DNA of 64,000 bases from Eudorina sp. 2006-703-Eu-15 (lineage: Eukaryota > Chlorophyta > Chlorophyceae > Chlamydomonadales > Volvocaceae). Shown in pieces: positions 11,478 through 22,388 of this stretch. The DNA lies in contig BDSI01000076.1 of the NCBI GenBank assembly GCA_003117195.1, forward strand, positions 556,532 through 620,531. Reading direction: 5' to 3'. Below the pieces are notes generated by a model. It saw nothing but the letters and a program-made list of their open reading frames with translations. It did no database searches and was not told the origin of the DNA. Both the position numbers and the translations under genes were made by a program. Position 1 is the first letter of the stretch. Each line of letters opens with the position of its first letter.

Positions 11478-11753
11478 CGCAGCCCACACACACATGGTGG
11501 GCTTTCACTCACACACATCATTACATTATTCTGCATCGTTCCGGATTGATCATCTTTGGCGGTGCTGGCTACATCGCGTTTTGCTTGCAGGTGGGTAACA
11601 ACGAGAGGATCGCAAGCACGCACATACAGCATTGTGGTGTGAGTCTGTGTGGCCAAGGCAGCCGACGACCCGCACCAGCTGGTAGTCTTCCACGAATCCG
11701 TGACAACAACTAACAGCGCGCCAAATCGACAGCGTTCCGACACCGCAGCCTTT
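11478..11753 (+). repeat. Dispersed repeat family C, copy 1
   Basis: About 270 bp matching the reverse complement of 47784-48030, with landmarks CATCGTTCCGGAT, TTTTGCTTGCAGGTGGGTA, GTGTGAGTCTG, GGCCAAGGCAGCCGAC, GCACCAGCTGGTAGT and TTCCGACACCGCAGCCTT. A conserved short frame (FCLQVG, then GQGSRRPAPAGS) and a splice-like CAG/GTGGGT suggest it may derive from a gene fragment. Confidence 0.85.
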
Positions 11754-11916
11754 TATTTACGATATGAGTCGGCGGGCAATGGGTATATTATATACATACG
11801 GGCATACGGGCAAACTATTGGGCGCCACTTGGCCCCTCACACGGCATGCACTCCTGTTCTGCCTGCTTAAAGAACACAAGGTGGGCAACATGGGCCACTT
11901 ACATAAAATCATCACC

Positions 11917-13111
11917 TCAGCAAGCCTGACATCCATGCCATCAAAGTTATATGAGCCTTGGTAAGGCGTGACGATCAAGGTTCCATTGTAGTTGCGTATA
12001 TTTTAATTATTGTAAAATATAACGGGATAATATAACGAGATTTTTAATTATTGTAAAATCCCGTCAGAGGCACTGGATGGATACCATACGAGGCATCGGT
12101 AAGCACGGTGACCCGTACATGACCCGTGCTCGAGCAACGGTAAAAGTAATGTTGTAACGCTGGGTTACAGTATAAGTCCCTAACAATGACCCTGCACAGC
12201 ATCTCGAGAAGCCTTTGGCCGCGCTGTGTTACAATTGGTATCGAGTATCAGTACTCTTTCCGTACGACCTCGTCCGGTTGTGAGTTCGATTCTGGATGTA
12301 CGGTGAACCGTGACTTACCCCTTGCTCGAGCAAGGGTACACAAATTTTGTTAATTTTGAGACAGCACAAGTGCAAATAAACAAAAACATCAATTTTATAT
12401 GCAGGAGCGGTCGGGCAGGTCGGGCGGGGGCGCCGTGCGTGGCCGCACCGGTCCTGAGCACGGGCTGTGAACGCCAGGTGTGTCAGGTGTGTACGGCAGG
12501 GACCCAGGGCTCCCACGCCGGGGTCGCCGGGGCGCGGCTATGGACTTCACGGCTGCGCAGGGGCGAGGGAGTGCATTTGCACCTGTTGCCGGGGCCGAGC
12601 CGCGCGTCAGGGGCCTAGATGGCGGCCGCGACACCCTGAGCAAGGATCACGCACGGCCCCTTGCTCATGCCGCTGCAGGGCCGGGTTGTTTGTCCCACCC
12701 TTGTGTCCTTATCTGCCCCAAACATCCCCAATAATAGAAAATTGATGTTTTTGTTTATTTGCACATGTACTGTCTCAAAATGAACAAAATTTGTGTACCC
12801 TTGCTCGAGCAAGGGGTAAGTCACGGTTCACCGTACATTATTTTTACCCTTGCTCGAGCACGGGTCATGTACGGGTCACCATGCTTACCGCAAACTGGAG
12901 GTCGGTCGACTCCGCGCATAGGTCGAGCAACACAGCAGCGGCGCTTGGATGCTTAGAGAGAAGTGCAAGCGCCTTCTTTAACTCAGGAACCTCATCTGGG
13001 TACACAGCCAAGAGCTGCTGGTCACCATCAACGAAATCTTCCCAGCAGGATGTCGGGAGTCTTCGAAGGTCGAGTGGCGGCATAGTGGCAACAGTTGAGC
13101 TGTAGAACACC
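11917..13111 (-). CDS. Fragmentary unidentified gene, two candidate exons
   Basis: Exon 12890-13111 starts after acceptor GCCACAG and encodes about 74 residues (FYSSTVATMPPLDLRRLPTS, CWEDFVDGDQQLL, ELKKALALLSKHPSAAAVLL), ending at donor GCG/GTAAGC. A second stretch at about 11917-11990 encodes GTLIVTPYQGSYNFDGMDVR and ends in a weak donor, but has a stop and no AG just upstream, so it does not join cleanly. Between them lies the inverted-repeat element 12097-12890, whose terminus coincides with the donor. I do not recognise the family. The gene may be broken, or other exons may be missed. Confidence 0.4.
12097..12890. mobile_element. Non-autonomous DNA element with nested terminal inverted repeats
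   Basis: Outer inverted repeats of about 55 bp (12097-12153 and 12835-12890; CGGTAAGCA, GTGACCCGTACATGACCCG, GTGCTCGAGCAA) enclose inner inverted repeats of about 100 bp (12297-12396 and 12735-12837; TGTACGGTGAACCGTGACTT, CCTTGCTCGAGCAAGGG, TTGCAAATAAACAAAAACAT-like). The GC-rich core (12397-12734) encodes no transposase. Segment 12154-12296 is present on one side only. No flanking target duplication is evident. Confidence 0.8.
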
Positions 13112-13624
13112 TGTGGCCAGCGTAGTCACTTAGTCTAATGGGTTCATCACATATGCACATATGTAAGCAGATCATGTCATGAGCACGTAACATCAGCAGC
13201 CGCCCGCAATTGAGGTCGTCTGGCCAGAGGTTTGCCGTCTATCCTAATACAAACATTAATAGATGAAGGAAACATTGAACAATGATGGTATTTGAGAAAA
13301 TATTTCGTTGGACGCTCATGGACAATTCGCTGGGCAGTTCGACTCACCCTTGCGCAAGCAACCTGGATTAATGATTTTACATCAAATGTTTCGATACAGA
13401 CTGAAATTGGTTGAATGAAACACTTGTGTCAACAATCAGTCACGGGATGGCATTAAGTGCAAGAGTTTACAGGGTCCTTTACGGCAGAAAGGACTATTAC
13501 AACAAGTTAATTGACGACTTTGAGAATTCAGTGGAAGAAACGGAAGCTATAATAGTCTCTAAAATAACAATATAAGTTGAAGAGTCCCAGTAAGCTATTC
13601 CAGGGTCCGTCTTTGTATGTTTTG
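13112..13624. other. No gene recognised
   Basis: AT-rich sequence upstream (on the minus strand) of the fragmentary exon. No exon or repeat supported. Confidence 0.4.
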
Positions 13625-14185
13625 CCTTTGTGGCCGCGGACATGCTTTTGTGACCGCGGTCAGAGAATTTTTTGTCGTACATGGCTGCGGCCACAGCCCC
13701 AGTGACCGCGGCCACTTGGCCATGACCGCGGTCAATGGGCCATGACCGCGGTCACAGCCGGTTGTGACCGCGGCCAAGCACCTGCCTGTCCTGCATGAGC
13801 CAGAACATGCCCGCAGGAATCATAACTACCTTCCTGCATAACAAGTAAATGCCCTGAGCAAACATGCTAGTTCCTGCAAGGCAATGAGTATTCCTGCAGA
13901 CTGGTTAAGACTCCATGCAGGCAAGACTTTAGCTCCTGCAAAAGTAAAAATAAATCCATGCAGGAACAATGAATCAGCCTGCAGGGATGGCGGGCATACT
14001 GGCATGAAAGTCAGACCCATGACCGCGGTCATAAGCGCGGTCATGGCCCAGTGACCGCGGCCATGCCGTACGTGACCGCGGTCATGGCCCAGTGACCGCG
14101 GCCATGCCGTACATGACCGCGGTCATACTGCTGGAACCGCGGTCACTCGACCATGACCGCAGTCCCAGCTCACTGTGACCGCGCC
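13625..14185. repeat. Two arrays of the palindrome GACCGCGGTC flanking a CCTGCAGG-rich core
   Basis: At 13628-13775 and 14018-14185 the 10-mer GACCGCGGTC, its variant GACCGCGGCC, and TGACCGCGGTCAT recur about 15 times, separated by GGCCAT, GCCGTAC and similar spacers. Between the arrays (13790-13990) TCCTGCA or TGCAGG words recur about every 20-30 bp. No reading frame is supported. Because the words are palindromic the block can fold extensively. Confidence 0.85.
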
Positions 14186-14341
14186 AGTACGTACATATAC
14201 TTATATAATATGAATCATTATTTAACTCCATGATTTATTTTACATAAAGCATACATTTGATGATCCGTAACGAACGGAGGCCGTACTATCCTTTTGTTGT
14301 TTATTTGCTGGAGCGCTCACTAAACTATGTAGCGCGGGAGT

Positions 14342-14655
14342 TTGGGGTAAGGCGGTTATCCAGCCGCACGCATTTGGAGCTCACATACACGGAAATCGAT
14401 TTGGCGGCAGCGGCGTGTCATCAGTTGGCGCCGGCCCTGACCACTTGCTTGAGTCGTACTAGGGTCGGTTGGTCGTCGTGCTAGGGTCGGTTTTGCCCAA
14501 CATACATATGGCCTACCTGCTGGTCAGTTTACCGAAACAATCTCTGATCTGAGCAGCAGTACCCTGCACATAACCTGGCCAGACTAGCCAGACAAGCAAG
14601 CAGACACCAACGGTCTTGGGCACGAGCGTGGGAAGTTCCTTCTGACTTCTGAATA
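14342..14655 (+). repeat. Dispersed repeat family B, copy 2 (uninterrupted)
   Basis: Matches 8313-9020 without the SINE, and so represents the unoccupied form of the insertion site. It has the same landmarks (GGGGTAAGGCGGTT, GAGCAGCAGTACCCTGCACA, TCTTGGGCACG). Confidence 0.85.
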
Positions 14656-17143
14656 GCTGGGTGGGCACACTGATGATGAACAATAACGATGACCCGCGTT
14701 GCACTCATGCATGATGACACTGACAAGGGTTTGTAACCGTTACAAGGTGGACCCGTGTCCCGTCTGGGGGTTCCAACGGGCCCACGCAGATAGCTCGTAG
14801 GCGCCTAATAATAATCTCATCAACCCTACGTACCAAGGACTGCTCACCCATCCTCCATCACCCGCGGGGGGGTCATGCAGGCACATCGGCCAACACACCA
14901 TCCAGGTTACGGTACCAGCGCGCCAGGGTTGCTGCGGCCCGAATTGGAGATTATTATCGTTAGTTATTTTTCTGCGGCCGCCGCGGGATGCGACGTTTTA
15001 TTAAGGATGTTACAGCGGACCCCGCGGGTCATCGGTGACAGCCATCGGCGATAGCCGAGGCTTCCTCACCAAACTCCGCATAAATGAAGCTTGCGCCACC
15101 ATGGCGCACCGGCGCACCACGGACGTTCAATGTTCATGGAGGCGGCAGCTGTGCGGTCGCGCACTTACTTGCTTCATTCGTTCTTTCGGAGCGCGGACAT
15201 GCATAACGCATGCATGCATATGCATGGCTAGCTCTGCACAACCGCCGCGCCCGCCAGCCAAGACGAAGTGCGGAACCATTATTATGGCACGAACACCTAC
15301 CCGTACGTACGTGTCGCTCCCCCTACCGTATTTGCATATATAGTACCGGAAGCACGGTGACACCTATATACGTATGTATACAATCGATCAACGAATGAAA
15401 TGAACTGGCCAAGCAATCAATAATGGATCTATCTCACGCACGCACTACACGCACGACTACACGTGCACATGGATGGGTGTGTGCTTTGTCTTGGTGCATT
15501 CTGCGATGGTGCAGTCTGCGACGGATGGTGCATTCTGCGATGGTGATGACCTTATGAGCGCGATCGACTTACTTCGTATTATTTCCGTCTGGCCAGCCAT
15601 CATTCACCGTACACGGTACACCGCCCTACGAAATTGCCCCCGGGATAGATATAGCCCTTTCAGCTTACTAGCTACATATGCGCAGGCGGCGGGTACGTCC
15701 TGTATGTGATGGCGCGTACCCATCTACATACCTAAATAATGGGGCCGCTCTCGTCGTAACTAACGGATGCGACAGCAAGCACGCAACGTACAACAGCAAG
15801 CGTTAAACAAGTACGGCGAGGAGGCGTAGTCGGCCCGCCGCCCATCCGCGGCGAATACACTTGATCCAAACGAACGTTGCAGCGAGCAACAACAGCAGCT
15901 GCTCCTAGAACGAATACATATCAGCCGTACGTCTATCTCTGTATGCATCCGCTGCGTGCGTGGCTGTGTGATGATATCACGACACATGACGTGCTTGACA
16001 CAGCGCGTGCCAGACACAGGCCACAGCCACTGGTGGCCCTGGCGGATGGCAGTATGGCGGCTCTGGCGGCCGGCGGCACGGCATCTCGGCCCGACGTCTC
16101 ACGCAGTTCCCGCGAGAGCACCACGGCAGGAGCAGTACAGCCCACGCACAGGTGTACATCAGGCGGCAGAACAGCCAAATCCCCATCTCGAGCATGCCTT
16201 TGCAGCGCGGTACGTACGGCAGGTCACATGTCGATGAGGAGGTCATAGTATCGCCGACCCGTACACGATACGCCGATCACGCAGTGTGTCGTGACAATAA
16301 TGTAATACACCGACTACATATGTACCAATGAGATGCACTGTGTGATGCAACACACTAGCTAGCTACGTACTAACGAAGACGGTGATGACCGCATTTCCGT
16401 CTGCGCGTAGATAGCCTTACGTAGTTATGGTATAGCTTCAATGCAAAATGCGCTGAAGAGGTAGCCAGAGGGGCAAGGTGTTGTGGTGATCTGCGCGGTG
16501 TGGAGTTAAGGCAGCGACGGGTAGGCGGCGGCAGACCGTGTCGTCATCAGCAGATAGGATAGATTGGGCAACACGGACACGTGCAAGTAATAAGTAAGCC
16601 TGCCGTCACAGCTAGCTTAGCTAGCTTGAGAGGAGCTACGTACTCGGCTGACTAGTTATTTATCCAAGCTGGCTAACAGCAGCACGCATGTACCACTGCT
16701 CCACCCGCCGTGCGCGTATCAACTGATAATGATGACTCCTACGTACACACGTTGGTCGAGCGATCCGCGCACACACACGCACAGTAGTCCCACCGCCCAT
16801 GTGACAGTTTGTGTGTTACATGTACGTGCGTACACGCACGCACTTCATGCATGGCAGTTATGCCGTACATACATACAGTGTTAGGAAAGGCGCGCTGAGC
16901 CTGCGTGTGTCGTCGTGCGTGCTAGTAACCGAGTCAAACTGCGGCCCAACATGTCAGCTGCCGGATTATTGTGCACCAATTCACGCAAACATACCGTGTT
17001 AAACCAACGGGCCCCAGATAGATGTGTCAACATTGATCACCTCATCACGCATCGCAGCCAGGTAGCCAGCAGCGCAGCCAGCCAACTACTACGCACGTGA
17101 GCTGAGGGATGCTCGCTTGCCGTGAGCGCGCACACCGACCTAC
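14656..17143. other. Mostly unassigned; may hold 3' exons of SRCR gene 2
   Basis: Apart from the repeat at 14999-15122, no exon can be fixed. The SRCR gene ending provisionally at 17144 has a donor there, so its 3' exons should lie here. A minus-strand stretch at about 15990-16210 is open and Cys-containing (VHLCVGC, ATSGCGLC) and is the best candidate, but I could not confirm its boundaries. Short microsatellites and self-complementary words (CTAGCTAGCTAG, TGCATGCATG) are frequent. Confidence 0.35.
14999..15122 (+). repeat. Dispersed repeat family A, copy 1
   Basis: Landmarks are GGATGTTACAGCGGACCCCG, CGGGTCATCGGTGACAGCC, CCGAGGCTTCCTCACC and GCGCCACCATGGCGC. It is also found inverted at 19463-19575, in pieces at 26790-27012, and as a remnant at 45112-45163. 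Confidence 0.85.
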
Positions 17144-20100
17144 CTGCAGCTTCATGTCCTGAACCTGCCGCGGATCGGGTGCGTCGGCGCGACCCACGAC
17201 TGTGACCCAGTGCGTGTATGCTGTGGGGTCAAACAACGGCTCGCCGGTTTCCACATCAGCAGCCGGTTTGCCTGCAGGATATTCGCAAGGCACATAGTAC
17301 GGCGTGCGTGGGTACGTACGGTGATCGAGAGATGATGTTCCCCCTGGTGTTTGTTGTTGCAGTTGCAGTTGCAGTTATTCGTTGTAACGCGAGCGCGGGA
17401 CGTGTATGTATACGGCCAGGCTCTCTGAACCTACCGACCCGTAAGGAAAGGAAGTAATTACGCACTCTGTGCATGATTACCACTCGCCTGATGGGATGGG
17501 CAGCGGATCCGCCAGGTAGCCGTCCATGTGATAGCTCAGGTAGGTGAACCAGTTGTTGGACTGTGTGCGTGCGGTATAATAACGTGAGGGCGCGGCGCAC
17601 GGCAGAGGGTAAACTACATCGATTGATCAAGCTCACATACATAACTGTACGGTATATGTCGATATTGCAGATAGATAGACCAGGAACGAATCGGCGGCAC
17701 CCAGCAGGACCCAGCTTACTTATCATGCGACATACATACGTACCCGTGTCGCTACCTCCAACCAGCACACAATCACAAACGCGAACGGATCACAACGAAG
17801 TAAACTAACACGACGTTTCACATACAGTAGTAAGCGACGCGCCCTGACGTGTGGGTCACAAACAAACCAAAACTTCTTACAGCAGGCACGCACCGGCGGG
17901 CACAGATATATGACGCGCGGGTAGATCTATCGAGTAGTAGTGGCTGGAGTAGCTGGAGTAGTAGTGCGCGCGTGCCCATGCATGTGCGAGATACATGCAT
18001 ACTAGCGCTATCTTCTGACGCGCTAGCAAGCAGGAAGTAAGGCATCGATATCGATATCTTTTATCGCAGTACACCTGTACGGACAACGAAGCCGTACGAT
18101 CTGTCATCTCGATCGTCCCGCTCACCTGATGACAGGCGACGTTCGCCACGTAGTCGTCGCTCTCCGCAGTCGCCGTTCTATTCTTGTACCATTGCACATC
18201 AGCAGCGCTTGCGCACAGCGGCGCCCAAACTGACGCGCCGGCAGAGGTGTTGACCAGCAGCTCGAAACGCGAGGCTCGGGACCCGTCCGGCAGCAGGTTC
18301 ACCTCGATGTACGCCTTGCTGATGAATGGCGCCACGTTGGGGGGCGGGGGCGGGGGCGGAGGCGGCGCTGTGGACAGAAAGCGGCAGGCAGATACATAGA
18401 GCGCGCGGGCCAAGGGCGGCGGGCGGAATGAAGGTGTGCCAAGCCAAAGCGGCCAGCCATACGACAGGCCGAGGGTTACAACTAACGACCGTAGGTGGGT
18501 TCTTCAAACGCACAGCAAATACATACATGCAGGACAGAAGTGGAAAGCAGTAAATTGTAAATGCATCGATCGGTCCGCTTCGTTCTGCGTGCGCACGCGG
18601 CGACGACATTACGATCACTTACTGGGAGGCTTCGGCGGCTGTGAGCTGGAAGGCGGCAGCGGAGTACCTGCGGCGGCCAAGCAAGGTAGGGCGCATCCAT
18701 TTCATCAGTAATTACCGTCTCGGGAAACAACGGTACGTACTGCGGGCGCATACTCACATGCACAACCCGGCTGCTCGCTGCTGGCTAGACACACACACAC
18801 ACACACACAGGCGGCTCAGCAGACTCGCTTCTCATTACTTCATTGCCACCGACCCTAGCTAGCTAGCTACCCGTAGCTGCCCACCCGAGCACTCCAGCGC
18901 GTCCAGCACCTTCCGCTCGCAGGTGTTGTGGTAGACCAAGCAAAACAGACTCGGCTTGTCCATGGAGATGGATCCAACGGGGTAGCGGTCGCCCGGGCCC
19001 TGCTCCCCGCAGGTAAGCCAGCCCAAGGGTGTTGGCCTGCAAATGAACCAATGGATAGATGAACGTTTCCTTATTGAGAGGCCGCAGCGGCGGGGAACAT
19101 GCGCGCAAACCAATGATGGGGCGGGTTCCAAGTGCACGACATACATACACGCACTGCCTGCATACATACACCGACGTGCTACACGTCGGCGTATGTCGTG
19201 CCGTGGAAGTGCCAGAGGCCCTCGCTCGCTGAATTAAGCAGGCAGCAGGTTCGTTCAACTGAGACCATGTGTGCTAATAATGACGGCAGGCAGCCTGGGA
19301 CGGGCAGCAGGGGAGCACGCACGCACGCACGTCTTGTCGGTCGGTCGGTAGGTGCTAGGTCGTGCCACATACTACTCATACATGCATGGTTGGTTCTCAG
19401 GAACGGGGTGGTTCCCTGGTAGTGTGGGCCCGGGGAGTGTTTCGGTGCACTTGGGAAGCCTGTCCGGAGCGCCATGGTGGCGTTAGTTCATTTAGGCAGT
19501 GTATGGTGAGGAAGCCTCGGCTGTCGCCGGGGCTGTCACCGATGACCCGCGGGGTCCGCTGTAACATCCTAATAATAATATGCATGTATGTCCCCGCGGT
19601 GAACCAGATTGACGGACAGGCACGCAAACAAGCAATCATACGGTTTACGCACGACTACGAGCGCGGCCAGCAGATGGACCACAGTCAGCGCCCGGACTCA
19701 CGGCCGTCTCGCACGCCTTGCAGATCCAGACTCACTGCCACCATTACACTGGTCCAGACTCACGGCGGTGATTTCTCGTCAGCGCCCAAGGTGCTTATGC
19801 CTTCACCGTAGTACTGCCTGCCGTACTTGTAACCCAGATTGTTGCAGAAGGTCTGCGACGGGCGGCGGGGGGGCCATACACGTGGTGTGTGTAGGGCGCG
19901 TTCGTAAATCCGCCCGAACCAAGCAAGCAACCCGGAAAATTGTATTCGTGTGTGCGCTTGTGTGCCATTACGTAAGTAAGGCAGGCAGCAGCCGTGCGTG
20001 ACATCGATGTTCGATGTGCGCTCAGCATCCCATCCCATCCATCCAGCACGTAGCTTCTCACCAAGGCCTCCCGCTCGCTGAGAGTGTAGTCATCGCAAAG

Positions 20101-21151
20101 AGGCGCCCAGCCGCCGTTCTCGAAGTAGCCTAAGTAGAACATGCCGCTCCCCTGCGGTCTGACCTCCAGGCGCCCAGCCACGCCGCCGCCGTTTGCGGTG
20201 CGGACACCACGGGTCAGCCGGAAGCTGTAGGTGGCATCGGTGACTGCGTGCATTTCATCAGCAGCAGCAGGTAGGGCGGCCAGCAGGCAGGTCAGGACAA
20301 GCAAGGGGGGCCCAGCAGAGCCCGTCATCGCGGGGAGCACGTAAGCACGCACGTTGGTGGTCGGTGTGAGGATGCAGGTGTGCCAACTTCGCAATCGAAA
20401 ATGCAAAGCTGGTCTTGCTTCCGTACGTAGACCAGCAGCGAGAACGGAAGCGAGGGTCGGCCTCCGGCGGCCAGCCTATCGTGGATTATTTGATTTATTA
20501 TTATGATGTGTGTACGTATGTTCGTTCTTCGTTGCTTGCTTGCTTTGGCGCGCGGCAGGTCGGCAGCAAACGAACGCTTGAGCCGACTGCGCCCGAGACG
20601 GCCCGAGGCGAACATCCTACCTAGGTAGCTAGATGTCCGCCGGGCGCGCCAGATGACAGCTCAAGCGACGAATTTGATGCAGAATAAAAACGAAGCACGT
20701 ACGCATGCAAAGGTAAGCTTACTGTTGAAGTACGGCGGTTTGCTCGGCGGAGGGGATGTGGACGGCGGCTTCGGTGATTTCGACGACTTCGGCGATGGCG
20801 GCGGCTTGGAAGGCTTGGGTGAAGGCGGTGGTTTTGTTGGTTTGGGTGATGGCGGAGGCTTCGGCGGCTTGAGCGGTTTCACGGCGACAGATAAGCCTGC
20901 ACGCATAGCGTTCGTTGGGAAGCGACAGTCCGGTGCGGCGCTGCTGGTGAGCGTACGGACAATACCCAAGTCAACGACAGTACGGCAATACTCAGCAAGC
21001 GATGTCAATTAATAGTGCGCTGGAACGGCGACCGTCGTCGGCGACCCGCTGAGAACTCACCGACGCTCAAGAAGAGGGCGCTTGCCAGCAACAGGCACGG
21101 AAATGAAGCAACACGCCTGGAAGGTGTCTTATGTATAAGGGAATACATCAT
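17144..21151 (-). CDS. Secreted SRCR-domain protein with PPSP linkers (paralogue)
   Basis: Nine minus-strand exons join in phase: 21061-21151, 20723-20896, 20062-20243, 19764-19852, 18885-19036, 18623-18667, 18126-18367, 17488-17560, 17144-17271. Exon 1 encodes a signal peptide (core FPCLLLASALFLSV). Exon 2 encodes a Lys/Ser/Pro linker (KPPPSPKPSKPPPSPK). Exons 3-5 encode the first SRCR module (GRLEV, GGWAPLCDD, CNNLGYKYGRQYYG, then Cys-rich LTC, LFCLVYHNTC, LECSG). Exon 6 and the start of exon 7 form a second Pro run. Exon 7 onward encodes a degenerate SRCR-like module (YIEVNLLPDG, VWAPLC, VANVACH, NNWFTYLSYHMDGY). The exon 8/9 junction uses a GC donor (CAG/GCGAGT); reading on instead would hit TAA after GEW. 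A donor after 17144 predicts more exons. The product is probably secreted to the wall or matrix; a family of such proteins exists in volvocine algae, but the ligand is unknown. Confidence 0.8.
18786..18810. repeat. (CA)n microsatellite
   Basis: Run of about eleven CA dinucleotides in an intron of SRCR gene 2. Confidence 0.9.
19463..19575 (-). repeat. Dispersed repeat family A, copy 2
   Basis: Inverted relative to the copy at 14999-15122, with the same landmarks in the same order when read on the minus strand. It lies in the intron between exons 19764-19852 and 18885-19036 of SRCR gene 2, in the same orientation as that gene. Confidence 0.85.
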
Positions 21152-22388
21152 GGTGCTGGGTATTGAGCAATGTGCGTGTAGGCAAGTCAAGCCTGCCCAG
21201 CAGGTTATTCGAGGTTAAATAGAAGCGAGCTGTTGTGGCCCTTAGATGGTGCAATTTGCTAGGTAAACCAAGCTGCCTAGATACACTATCTTCGATTGAC
21301 AAGCGTGGTTATGCCGAGTTGTGTTATTTGGAATGGTACCGGTAGCTTTATTCTTGCCCGGGAATGTCGTAAGTGGCAAGTGTCGCACGGAACACCTACG
21401 GCAGCTAGTTTAAAGAATTTTATTTATTATGATTTGCCTGGTATCGCAGCAGGAGTAATGTGGGTTCCTGGTTGTATCGCAGCACTATGTACTGCTGCGC
21501 AGCGGTATGCTGTGTGTGCTCACTTTTCAACGTTGCGATGCTTGAATTAAAACAAAATATATAGATGCTGTTCAGAATTCGTTTTTACCTTCTTCTCATT
21601 CACTGTTGGTTCTGGATTTCGGGACGAACCAACCGCTAATGGAAATCCTCAGAAGAGTAATGGTGTGACCAGCGTCTTCACGCGGAAACAGCTTCACCTT
21701 ACTAACCCGTCGTAGGCATTCCCGCACAGTCAAGATCACTCAGGGCGATGCGACACCTCTCGGCAGCAGCAGTCCAGATGCTCAACGACTGTTAACGACA
21801 TACCTTGGATAGATTGGATAGATAATACTGTGTGAGAACGTGTGAGAAAGCACGGGATAACAATGCGAGTCGGTCTGTCATGTCGCTGCTAGCTCGTACG
21901 TATGCCATCGGAACTCACAGAGTTTAAGCCGAAGCTGCTGCTGTCGCGAATCTTCACCTAGCTACCTGCTACTGGCCGCGCTCGGCAACGTTCCTACGTG
22001 CATATGTACGGAGCTACGGACTGCAAACGATTTCCACAAGGTTTTGGGGACTTTCCACGCAATCACACTCACGCATACGGACGCATGGCATGGACGCCAG
22101 CTCCGTTGGTTTTCCCTGCCTCCCAATCAAGGACAGAACCTCATATGCTCCATTGATAAACTGCTCAGCGCCGACTCAGCGCTCCCTTGCCCCGTAGGAT
22201 GGTTGGCTCCCTGCGTACCGTTCGAACAGGCGAGCGATGGCTGCCTGCCTGCTGCGAATGGTCGATCCATTATCGCGACCCCCGGGCGTCTTTGTTTTCC
22301 TTCGTCTTTATTTGGCTTCAGACGTACGACGGTTTCCGGTTCCCATAAACGTGCAGGTTCCATGATTCAACATACAAACGTTACAGTG
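21152..22388. other. No gene recognised
   Basis: Upstream of SRCR gene 2 on the minus strand, so its promoter and leader should be here. No exon with protein similarity and no repeat shared with elsewhere was found. Confidence 0.4.

Noticed and set aside
11324..11713. 129-codon plus-strand protein
   Set aside because: Most of it lies in dispersed repeat family C, and the rest has no similarity.
12227..12300. Another tRNA-like stretch (TGAGTTCGATTCTGG)
   Set aside because: Only the T-arm-like word is present, with no complete cloverleaf.
15933..16246. Cys-containing minus-strand exon of SRCR gene 2
   Set aside because: Composition is suggestive, but no acceptor/donor pair fits the required phase 0 convincingly, so it is not listed as an exon.
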